From contig DAOVGU010000074.1 in the NCBI GenBank assembly GCA_030672255.1, positions 1-24,085 on the forward strand: a stretch of 24,085 bases of DNA, in the 5' to 3' direction. The stretch comes from a bacterium (GTDB taxonomy: Bacteria; Ratteibacteria; UBA8468). The notes beneath the pieces are model-generated. The model saw nothing but the letters and a program-made list of their open reading frames with translations, ran no database searches and was not told where the DNA came from. How positions within the stretch are numbered: position 1 is the first letter of the stretch; each line of letters opens with the position of its first letter. Below, piece after piece: positions 7,057 to 13,086 of the stretch. A program made the position numbers and the translations under genes.

Positions 7057-7959
7057 ATGAGAATAGAGAAGGCGGTGGTTCTGGCGGCCGGTTTAGGGAC
7101 AAGATTGCTTCCGGCAACAAGGTCTCAACCCAAGGAGATGCTTCCCGTGGGAAGAAAGCCAATCATTCAATATGTTTTAGAGGAGCTCAGAAAGGCTGAC
7201 ATCTCTAAAATTTTGATTGTAACCGGAAAGATGAAGCGCGCAATTGAGGACTACTTTGAAAAGGATAAACCAGCCCCATTCTATATCCGGCAGGGAGATA
7301 AAAGAGGGACCGGAGGAGCCCTTCTGCCGGCGGAACCATTTGTGGAAAATGAGCCATTTCTGGTTGCCTTCGGCGATTCCTTAATCAAGAATTCCTCAAC
7401 CCCTACTCTTCTCGAGAGGATGATTAAAGTCCATCAAAAGAAGAGAGCGGCCGCAACCTTGGCTATTGAGGAGGTAGCTCTTTCGGAAACGGAAAAGTAC
7501 GGGGTGGTTAAAATCGACCCCCGATTTAATCGGGGGCAAAAACAGGGAATTTTCCAGATAGTTGACATCATTGAGAAGCCAGAATCAGGGAAGGCTCCAG
7601 GTAATCTGGTTCTGGCGGCAAGATTTATTTTTGAACCGATAGTCTTTAAGATGCTCCATTTGATAAAACCGCATAAAGGGGAGTTATGGCTGACCGATTC
7701 CTTAAAATTGCTGATTAGAAAGTCCTATCCTGTATATGGAGTGAAACTAAAATCCGGAGAGAAAAGGTACGACGTGGGCAGCTTTGAGAGTTATTATAGA
7801 ACCTTCCTTGAACTGGCCCTTTCCGATAAGGAATTTGGCAAATCCCTTAAAGTATACCTGCAGCACCTTCTAAAAGGACGCAAAAATACCCCCACCCCAT
7901 CCCGGGGGATGCACTCCCACGAGTGGGGAGGGAAAAAGGGAGGGGGAACTACAAGATGA
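7057..7959 (+). CDS. galU: GalU-like UTP-sugar-1-phosphate nucleotidyltransferase
   Basis: Makes UDP-glucose (or a related nucleotide sugar) from UTP and the sugar 1-phosphate. The pyrophosphorylase signature KAVVLAAGLGTRLLPATRSQPKEMLPV (residues 5-31) carries the nucleotide loop and catalytic Arg/Lys. YVLEEL, IVTGKMKRAIEDYF and FLVAFGDSL, then IVDIIEKP, follow the GalU order; LWLTDSLKLL and KRYDVGSFESYYRTFLELAL form the C-terminal part. ATG 7057 is chosen because the family motif starts at once; an earlier in-frame GTG at 7012 would lie within the promoter. Two repeat-derived segments are visible: DPRFNRGQKQ (palindrome 7518-7536) and a repeat-encoded tail after HLLKG (7888-7948). It overlaps wecB by ATGA. 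Confidence 0.85.
   Translation: MRIEKAVVLAAGLGTRLLPATRSQPKEMLPVGRKPIIQYVLEELRKADISKILIVTGKMKRAIEDYFEKDKPAPFYIRQGDKRGTGGALLPAEPFVENEPFLVAFGDSLIKNSSTPTLLERMIKVHQKKRAAATLAIEEVALSETEKYGVVKIDPRFNRGQKQGIFQIVDIIEKPESGKAPGNLVLAARFIFEPIVFKMLHLIKPHKGELWLTDSLKLLIRKSYPVYGVKLKSGEKRYDVGSFESYYRTFLELALSDKEFGKSLKVYLQHLLKGRKNTPTPSRGMHSHEWGGKKGGGTTR
7518..7536. repeat. Perfect 19-bp palindrome inside galU-like gene
   Basis: CCCCCGATTTAATCGGGGG has 9-bp arms around a single T. It encodes part of DPRFNRGQK, placed between the GVVKI and IFQIVDIIEKP segments that are normally joined by a short turn. It shares the centre and architecture of the palindromes at 8036-8054 and (less exactly) 21493-21510. Confidence 0.75.
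7888..7948. repeat. C-rich/G-rich palindromic repeat encoding the GalU-like C-terminus
   Basis: The element contains CATCCC/GGGATG and CTCCCAC/GTGGGGAG inverted pairs, then GGGAGGGGG. It provides the last 20 or so residues of the galU-like protein and reaches to within 8 nt of the wecB start. It belongs to the same repeat group as 1600-1657. Confidence 0.75.
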
Positions 7960-9185
7960 AAATTATCCTGGTAGTTGGGACGCGTCCAAACTTTATGAAG
8001 ATTGCTCCCCTCATCCGCGCCATAAAAAAGCATAATTCCGTATTTAATACGGAACAACACAAGAAATCTATAAGATGGCAGCTTGTCCATACAGGTCAGC
8101 ATTACGATGATGAGATGTCAAAAATATTCTTTAAGGATTTAGAGATTCCAGAGCCTGACATACATTTAGGTGTGGGCTCAGGAACCCATAGCCAGCAGAC
8201 AGCAAAGGTAATGATTGAGTTTGAGAAGGTGCTTCTCAGGGAGAAACCCGATTTGGTGATGGTGGTAGGAGATGTAAATTCAACCCTGGCCGCAGCCCTG
8301 GCTGCAGCAAAACTTCATATTCGTATAGCCCATGTCGAGGCAGGATTGCGCAGTTATGATCGAAGGATGCCGGAGGAGCTCAACAGGGTTGTCGTTGACG
8401 TTCTCTCTGACTATTGCTTTACCCCTTCTGCCGATGCCGACGAAAATCTAAAAAAGGAAGGAATTCCAAAAGAAAGGGTCTTCCTCGTAGGAGATGTGAT
8501 GATCGATACTTTGTTACAGTTTAAAGTTAAAAGTTTAAAGTTAAAAGTTTTAAAGAGATTGAACTTAAGGAAAGGGAAATATGCTCTCCTGACCCTGCAT
8601 CGACCTTCCAATGTGGATAATAAAGAAAATTTCCTTAAGATTTTAAGAACGCTAAAGGAAATCTCTAAAAGAATTACAATAGTTTTTCCGGCTCATCCAC
8701 GAACAAAAAAGAATATCAAGAGGTTTAGATTAAATAAATTCTTCAAAGTGATAACTCTCACCCTCCCCAACCCCTCCCATCAAGGGAGGGGAGAAAGACA
8801 ATTCATCCCTCCCACAAGTGGGGAGGGAAAAAGGGAGGGGGAAATTTCTACTGGCATTCTTCTCATTGAACCGTTAGGTTATCTTGACTTTCTTAAACTG
8901 ATGATGAACAGCAAATTTGTGATGACCGATTCCGGTGGAATCCAGGAGGAAATAACGGTATTGAACATCCCCTGCCTTACTTTGCGCGATACCACCGAAA
9001 GACCGATAACGATTAAAGATGGAACCAATACTCTCGTGGGTAATAATACGAAAAAAATTATCGAAGAGGCCGAGAGAATCCTTGATGGGAAGAGCAAAAA
9101 TGGAACCTATCCGAAACTCTGGGACGGAAAAGCCTCCGAGCGAATTATTTCAATCCTGGCAAATGAAACCCAGATAAAACACTAA
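7956..9185 (+). CDS. wecB: Non-hydrolysing UDP-N-acetylglucosamine 2-epimerase (WecB/WbpI family)
   Basis: Inverts C2 of UDP-GlcNAc or, as WbpI/WlbD, of UDP-2,3-diacetamido-glucuronate to give the manno form; the neighbouring wbp-type genes favour the second role. Motifs: VVGTRPNFMKIAPLIRA, HTGQHYDDEMS, MVVGDVNSTLAAALAA, HVEAGLRSYDRRMPEELNR, LTLHRPSNVDN, PAHPRTKKNI, FVMTDSGGIQEE and TTERPITIKDGTN. ATG 7956 overlaps the preceding stop (ATGA); an in-frame start at 7923 would translate repeat sequence. At 409 aa it is longer than the usual 370-380 because three repeats add in-frame segments: NSVFNTEQHKKS (8036-8054 palindrome), FKVKSLKLKVLK (8518-8555) and a 30-residue stretch (8760-8846) just before LLIEPLGYLDF. 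Catalytic motifs are all intact. Confidence 0.9.
   Translation: MKIILVVGTRPNFMKIAPLIRAIKKHNSVFNTEQHKKSIRWQLVHTGQHYDDEMSKIFFKDLEIPEPDIHLGVGSGTHSQQTAKVMIEFEKVLLREKPDLVMVVGDVNSTLAAALAAAKLHIRIAHVEAGLRSYDRRMPEELNRVVVDVLSDYCFTPSADADENLKKEGIPKERVFLVGDVMIDTLLQFKVKSLKLKVLKRLNLRKGKYALLTLHRPSNVDNKENFLKILRTLKEISKRITIVFPAHPRTKKNIKRFRLNKFFKVITLTLPNPSHQGRGERQFIPPTSGEGKREGEISTGILLIEPLGYLDFLKLMMNSKFVMTDSGGIQEEITVLNIPCLTLRDTTERPITIKDGTNTLVGNNTKKIIEEAERILDGKSKNGTYPKLWDGKASERIISILANETQIKH
8036..8054. repeat. Perfect 19-bp palindrome inside wecB
   Basis: TTCCGTATTTAATACGGAA has 9-bp arms around one T. It encodes SVFNTE within an insertion between AIKKH and WQLVHTGQHYD, positions that are usually joined by a few residues. 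The centre TATTTAATA parallels the palindrome at 7518-7536. Confidence 0.75.
8518..8555. repeat. Tandem 14-bp repeat inside wecB
   Basis: AGTTTAAAGTTAAA occurs at 8518-8531 and again at 8532-8545, then a partial AGTTTTAAAG at 8546-8555. It encodes the basic stretch FKVKSLKLKVLK between the two Rossmann domains. Confidence 0.75.
8760..8846. repeat. Double C-rich/G-rich palindromic repeat inside wecB
   Basis: There are two hairpins in a row: CCCCTCCC (8771-8778) with GGGAGGGG (8784-8791), and CCCTCCCAC (8807-8815) with GTGGGGAGGG (8818-8827), then AAAGGGAGGGGG. The insert encodes about 30 residues between LNKFFKV and GILLIEPLGYL without breaking the frame. Confidence 0.8.
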
Positions 9186-9204
9186 TGTGAGGACTATTTC
9201 TGGA

Positions 9205-9380
9205 GGCGCGCCTTGTTAGCGACGAAGCGGGCATGGTGTCCGAAGGACGAGCGAGGGTGCCAGTGCGACGAATAAGGAGCACTGTTTGGCACGCCCGCCG
9301 AGATGTGAGGCGGGCCGGACGGAACGAGAGCGAAGATTTCCTCGCTGGGGAAATCGAGCGTGCCGCCGAAGAAGATAGTC
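9205..9380. other. GC-rich multi-hairpin island between wecB and the wbpB-wbpD fusion
   Basis: The 206-nt gap (9186-9391) is much richer in G and C than the surrounding genes and packed with inverted repeats: GTCC-GAA-GGAC (9238-9248); GTGCCA (9257-9262) with TGGCAC (9287-9292), enclosing AGTGC/GCACT; GCCCGCC (9293-9299) with GGCGGGC (9309-9315); GATTTCC (9335-9341) with GGAAATC (9349-9355). A reading frame runs through it into the next gene but gives an Arg/Glu-rich sequence with no domain character. It could be a structured RNA leader or a larger dispersed element; I do not recognise a known riboswitch. Confidence 0.5.
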
Positions 9381-9391
9381 CGAGCATAATT

Positions 9392-11059
9392 ATGGATAAG
9401 AATATTGCGGTGGTGGGAGCAGGTTACTGGGGCAAAAACTTAATCAGGAATTTTGCCCAACTGGGCGCACTTTTAGTTATCTGCGAAAAGGATTCCGAGA
9501 AGATTGCTCCCTTTAAGGAAAAATATCCTGAGGTTGAGATTACAACGACATTTGAAGAAGTTTTAAAGGAGAAAGCGGTAAAGGGTGTAGTTCTGGCGAC
9601 CCCGGCGGAATCCCACTTTCGCCTGGGAAAGGAGGTTTTAAATAGAGGAAAAGACCTTTTTGTAGAGAAACCCCTTTCCCTTTCGGTAAGCCAGGGAGAG
9701 GAATTGGTCAACTTGGCGAAAGCCAATCATTCTATCTTAATGGTTGGGCATCTTCTGCAGTATCATCCAGGAATCATAAAACTGAAAGAGATTATCCAAA
9801 AAGGAGAACTGGGAAAGATCTGCTATATCTATTCCAACAGGCTTAACTTAGGTAAATTCCGGACCGAGGAGAATATCCTCTGGTCATTTGCTCCGCACGA
9901 TATTTCGGTGATTTTGTATCTTTTGGAGGAGGAACCGGAGAGAATCACCGCCGTTGGCTCGGTCTACCTTAATCCCGAAATTTTCGATGTCACCGTAACC
10001 AATCTTCGCTTCAAAAGTGGGGCCTCCGCCCATTGCTTTGTCAGCTGGCTTCACCCTTACAAGGAGCAGAAACTTGTGGTTGTGGGAGATAAAGGGATGG
10101 TCCTTTTTGATGATTTAGCCGAAAATAAACTTACCATTTTTCGGCACGAGGTGGAGTGGAAGCAGCGTATTCCTACCCCGAAAAAGAAAAAGGGGAAACC
10201 CCTCCCCTTCCAGATGGAAGAACCTTTAAGGTTAGAATGCTCTCGTTTCCTTGAATGTATAAAAGATAGGTCCTCCCCGCAAACGGATGGGGAAGAAGGG
10301 TTAAGGGTTCTGAGGATTCTGGAAGCGGCAGAGAACTCCCTTGCTCAAGGCGGCATTCCCGTTTCACCCTCCCCTTTATCCCCTCCCAGTTCCCTCACCT
10401 CTTATCCTCTCCCCTTGAGGGAGGGCTCCCATCCGGTGGATGGGATGGGGAGGAAGGGAAGGAGAGGGGGCTACTTTGCCCATCCCAGTGCAGTCATTGA
10501 GGAGCCTTGTGAGATTGGAAAGGGAACAAAAATCTGGCATTTCTCCCATATTATGAAAAATAGCAAAATTGGAGAAAACTGTAACATCGGAGGCAATGTC
10601 GTGATTTCCCCTGAGGTAATCATCGGCAATAATGTAAAGATTCAGAATAATGTCTCGGTTTACACTGGGGTTACCTTAGAGGATAATGTCTTCTGTGGAC
10701 CAAGCATGGTTTTTACCAATGTGATTAACCCCCGGGCTCATATCCCCCGGCACAACCAATATCAGAAAACCTTGGTGAAAAAAGGGGCAACCTTAGGAGC
10801 AAATTGCACAATCGTCTGCGGTCATACCATTGGTAAGTATGCATTTGTTGGGGCCGGGGCGGTGGCAACAAAGGACATTCCCGACTATGCACTTTTTGTT
10901 GGAGTTCCGGCGAAGTTAGTTGGCTGGATCTGCCAGTGCGGAGAAAGATTACAATTTAAAGGAAAATCCGCAAAGTGCAAAGCCTGTGGCTCAAAATATC
11001 AAAAAATAGAAAAATTAGAAAAATTAGGGACAGCGACCATTTTTCTTATAAATAGATGA
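9392..11059 (+). CDS. Fused Gfo/Idh/MocA sugar dehydrogenase (WbpB/WlbA-like) and WbpD-like N-acetyltransferase with zinc ribbon
   Basis: Bifunctional enzyme of the UDP-2,3-diacetamido-uronic acid pathway. Residues 1 to about 325 form the oxidoreductase: NAD loop AVVGAGYWGKNLIRNF, VEKPLSLS (EKP motif) and FAPHDISVILYLL; it would oxidise C3 of UDP-GlcNAcA. From about residue 360 a left-handed beta-helix acetyltransferase follows: IGKGTKIWHFSHI, IGENCNIGGNVVI, NNVKIQNNVSVYTGV, GATLGANCTIVCG and VGAGAVATKDIPDYALFVGVPAKLVGW. The end is a zinc ribbon, CQCGERL (about 514) and CKACGSKY. The linker (10361-10471) is repeat-derived and Pro/Ser/Gly-rich. The last residues GTATIFLINR are read from an inverted repeat (11022-11083). 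ATG 9392 is chosen because an upstream start would translate the GC-rich island. WbpB and WbpD are separate genes in Pseudomonas. Confidence 0.88.
   Translation: MDKNIAVVGAGYWGKNLIRNFAQLGALLVICEKDSEKIAPFKEKYPEVEITTTFEEVLKEKAVKGVVLATPAESHFRLGKEVLNRGKDLFVEKPLSLSVSQGEELVNLAKANHSILMVGHLLQYHPGIIKLKEIIQKGELGKICYIYSNRLNLGKFRTEENILWSFAPHDISVILYLLEEEPERITAVGSVYLNPEIFDVTVTNLRFKSGASAHCFVSWLHPYKEQKLVVVGDKGMVLFDDLAENKLTIFRHEVEWKQRIPTPKKKKGKPLPFQMEEPLRLECSRFLECIKDRSSPQTDGEEGLRVLRILEAAENSLAQGGIPVSPSPLSPPSSLTSYPLPLREGSHPVDGMGRKGRRGGYFAHPSAVIEEPCEIGKGTKIWHFSHIMKNSKIGENCNIGGNVVISPEVIIGNNVKIQNNVSVYTGVTLEDNVFCGPSMVFTNVINPRAHIPRHNQYQKTLVKKGATLGANCTIVCGHTIGKYAFVGAGAVATKDIPDYALFVGVPAKLVGWICQCGERLQFKGKSAKCKACGSKYQKIEKLEKLGTATIFLINR
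10361..10471. repeat. C-rich/G-rich repeat forming the linker of the fused enzyme
   Basis: This is a run of CCCTCCCC, CCCCTCCC and CTCTCCCC followed by GAGGGAGGG, with CCCATCC (10428-10434) facing GGATGGG (10438-10444) and a G-rich end. It lies exactly between the dehydrogenase and acetyltransferase domains, encoding a Pro/Ser-rich then Gly/Arg-rich stretch. Confidence 0.75.
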
Positions 11060-11083
11060 AAAAAATGGTCGCTGTCCCTAATT
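11022..11083. repeat. 23-bp perfect inverted repeat (MITE/REP-like) at the end of the fused gene
   Basis: The arms 11022-11044 and 11061-11083 are perfectly complementary over 23 bp (core TTAGGGACAGCGACCAT) with a 16-nt loop. The stop codon of the preceding gene lies in the loop, and the left arm supplies its last coding residues. It ends 7 nt before the aminotransferase ATG. There is no U-run, so a terminator is unlikely; the stem could still shape message stability. It resembles the ends of small non-autonomous elements mobilised by IS200-like/REP transposases (inference). Confidence 0.85.
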
Positions 11084-11090
11084 AATAAAA

Positions 11091-12206
11091 ATGAAAGTTC
11101 CCCTTCTTAATTTAAAGGCGCAATACAAAGGAATAGAAAAGGAGATAGACGAGGCGATAAAGAGGGTCTGTGAAAGCGGGCAGTTCATCCTCGGAGATGA
11201 GGTGGTTAAATTTGAGGAGGAACTCGCTTCCTATTGTAAAGCAAATTATGGTATTGGCGTCTCCTCGGGGACCGACGCTCTTCTGATCTCCCTGATGGCT
11301 CTAAAAATAAAACCGGATGACGAAATAATAACCTCTGCTTACTCCTTCTTCGCCACCGCGGGGGTGATCAGCCGGCTGGGTGCTAAACCGGTATTTGTTG
11401 ATATAGAAGACGATACCTTTAACATCAACCCATCCTTCATTGAAGAGAAAATTACAGAAATGACAAAGGCAATTCTCCCGGTACATCTCTTTGGTCAGGT
11501 GGCCGATATGGAGCCAATTATGGAGCTCTCTAAGAGATATAATTTGCCTGTGGTAGAGGATGCGGCTCAGGCGATTGGCGCTTGCTATAAGGATGGGAAA
11601 GTTGCCGGAACTATCGGGGATGCGGGCTGCCTTTCCTTTTTTCCGACAAAGAATTTAGGTGGCTTTGGTGATGGAGGAATGGTTTTGACGAGAGATAAAG
11701 AATTGGCAGAGAGAATAAAAATCTTAAGGGTCAATGGGGCAAAACCGAAGTATTATCATAAAACTATTGGAGGAAACTTCCGCCTGGATGCTATTCAGGC
11801 CGCAATCTTAAGGGTAAAATTAAGATGGCTTGAGCATTGGACAGAAGAAAGGCAAAAAAACTCTCAGAATTATGAGCGGCTTTTCTCGGAAAAGGGTTTA
11901 GATAAATTTATTCATCTGCCAAAAGCAATCTATAAAAATTACCATATCTACAATCAATTTATCATCAGAACGAAGGAAAGAGATGAACTTCGCGACTTCT
12001 TAAAGAAAAATGGGATTGATACCGCGATATATTATCCTCTCCCCTTACCCCTTCAGGAGTGCTTTAAGGAACTGGGCTATAAGGAAGGGGATTTTCCGGA
12101 AGCGGAAAGAGCCTCTAAAGAAACTCTCGCATTGCCAGTGTATCCTGAGATTACCTTAAAGATGCAGGAGTATGTTGTAGAAAAAATAAAGGAATTCTTT
12201 AGTTAA
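11091..12206 (+). CDS. DegT/DnrJ/EryC1 aminotransferase (WbpE/WlbC-like)
   Basis: PLP-dependent sugar aminotransferase, here expected to aminate the 3-keto group of UDP-GlcNAcA made by the preceding dehydrogenase. VPLLNLKAQYKGIEKEIDEAI is the family start; VSSGTDALLISLMAL binds PLP phosphate. VEDAAQAIGA supplies the cofactor-binding Asp/Gln. The Schiff-base lysine is K187 in FFPTKNLGGFGDGGM, and GGNFRLDAIQAAIL follows. At 371 aa it is full-length. It begins 7 nt after a 23-bp inverted repeat and has only a weak ribosome-binding site. The wzz-like gene follows after 1 nt, indicating one operon. Confidence 0.88.
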   Translation: MKVPLLNLKAQYKGIEKEIDEAIKRVCESGQFILGDEVVKFEEELASYCKANYGIGVSSGTDALLISLMALKIKPDDEIITSAYSFFATAGVISRLGAKPVFVDIEDDTFNINPSFIEEKITEMTKAILPVHLFGQVADMEPIMELSKRYNLPVVEDAAQAIGACYKDGKVAGTIGDAGCLSFFPTKNLGGFGDGGMVLTRDKELAERIKILRVNGAKPKYYHKTIGGNFRLDAIQAAILRVKLRWLEHWTEERQKNSQNYERLFSEKGLDKFIHLPKAIYKNYHIYNQFIIRTKERDELRDFLKKNGIDTAIYYPLPLPLQECFKELGYKEGDFPEAERASKETLALPVYPEITLKMQEYVVEKIKEFFS

Positions 12207-12207
12207 A

Positions 12208-12978
12208 ATGGAGAAAAAAATGGAAGAAAAAAGGTTAAATAATAAGGAAGAGGTGGATTTAAGGGATTATTTAAGGGTAATCGGGAAGAGAAAATGGACA
12301 ATTCTTATTACCCTGGTTGTCTGCATTCTTTTCTCTCTCCTTTTTACCTTTCTTCCCAAACCGGTCTATCGGATTAAATCTACCTTTGAGATTGGCTCAG
12401 TCCCAATTGGTACTGTTAGAGCTCCAGAACCAATAATGATAATGACCACAGAGGCTACCGCTCAACTCTGCAAGAGTGATTATCTCTTAAATAAGGTTAG
12501 AAAAATTCTTGGTCTGCCAAAAAAGGAGAAGATAAAGATTAAAGTAGAATCTAAGGGCTCAACAATTACCATCTCCCTGGAGTCCTCTCTTCCGGAAAAG
12601 GCGGTGAAGATAGTCAATACCATAACCAACTTGGCCATCAAAGAGCAAAATGCCATCTATCAAGAAAAACTCAGAGAATTGGAAAAGGAGGCAAAAGAGA
12701 TTCAGAAGAAGATTGATTCGCTTTTACGACAACAAAGAAAGGATAAAAGCTTTGCCACTTTGGGTTCCTTAAACTATTTGCAACAACTGCAGGGACGACT
12801 CAATACAATCTATGGGCAATTTGCCTCTTTTAAAGAATCAAAGATTATCTTTCCGGCAACTACCCCCGCAAGACCAATCAAACCACGGCCGGTCTTTAAC
12901 CTTGCGGTAAGTATAATCCTCGGTTGCTTCTTGGGCATATTTTTTGCCTTCTTCCAGGAATATCTTTCCAAAACTTAA
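12208..12978 (+). CDS. Wzz-like chain-length determinant
   Basis: Inner-membrane polysaccharide co-polymerase that sets polymer length. VDLRDYLRVIGKRKWTILITLVVCILFSLLFTFL gives the cytoplasmic start and first membrane helix (about residues 31-53). A long periplasmic region follows, with a strongly charged coiled coil (EQNAIYQEKLRELEKEAKEIQKKIDSL region). The Pro-rich ATTPARPIKPRP motif precedes the second helix (about 228-250), and a short tail ends the protein. There is no kinase domain, so this is the Wzz rather than the Wzc type. Starts at ATG 12208 and 12220 are both possible. It is the last gene before the DUF4143 module. Confidence 0.88.
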   Translation: MEKKMEEKRLNNKEEVDLRDYLRVIGKRKWTILITLVVCILFSLLFTFLPKPVYRIKSTFEIGSVPIGTVRAPEPIMIMTTEATAQLCKSDYLLNKVRKILGLPKKEKIKIKVESKGSTITISLESSLPEKAVKIVNTITNLAIKEQNAIYQEKLRELEKEAKEIQKKIDSLLRQQRKDKSFATLGSLNYLQQLQGRLNTIYGQFASFKESKIIFPATTPARPIKPRPVFNLAVSIILGCFLGIFFAFFQEYLSKT

Positions 12979-12983
12979 AGATT

Positions 12984-13003
12984 CCAGAGATTATGAGGAG
13001 GAA
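12984..13003 (+). pseudogene. Footprint of a Trm112-like gene 3' end
   Basis: Twenty bases directly after the wzz-like stop match 18998-19017 (the RDYEEE tail of the complete Trm112-like copy) at 18 positions; the first 11 also match the CCAGAAATTAT tail of the copy at 17485. A TTGACT box follows 11 nt on, in the same arrangement as after the complete copy at 17485. The match is short and purine-rich, so confidence is limited. Confidence 0.45.
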
Positions 13004-13047
13004 GGAGCCAATTTTTGACTTTTTACCTAATATGTGTTAAGTTATAA

Positions 13048-13078
13048 CTAACTTATTACATTAATTGTAATAAGTTAG
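13048..13078. promoter_or_regulatory. 13-bp perfect inverted repeat, probable operator of the DUF4143 gene
   Basis: CTAACTTATTACA (13048-13060) and TGTAATAAGTTAG (13066-13078) are perfectly complementary around a 5-nt centre, ending 8 nt before the ATG at 13087. A TTGACT box (13015-13020) lies upstream but its -10 partner is weak (TAAGTT at 17 nt, or TATAAC at 13043-13048). A stem this close to the start would act as a protein-binding site or block ribosome access. Confidence 0.6.
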
Positions 13079-13086
13079 CAGATATT

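Noticed and set aside
7923..7955. In-frame upstream extension of wecB
   Set aside because: It translates the G-rich arm of a repeat; the ATGA overlap start at 7956 matches the family start.
7794..8102. 102-residue minus-strand reading frame across the galU/wecB junction
   Set aside because: It is opposite two recognisable genes and a repeat, with no ribosome-binding site or domain features.
9233..9391. In-frame upstream extension of the fused dehydrogenase-acetyltransferase
   Set aside because: It reads through the GC-rich hairpin island giving an Arg/Glu-rich peptide; the enzyme fold begins at MDKNIAVVGAG (9392).
11022..11083. Rho-independent terminator
   Set aside because: The stem is long and perfect but is not followed by a T-run, and the next gene of the same pathway starts 7 nt later.
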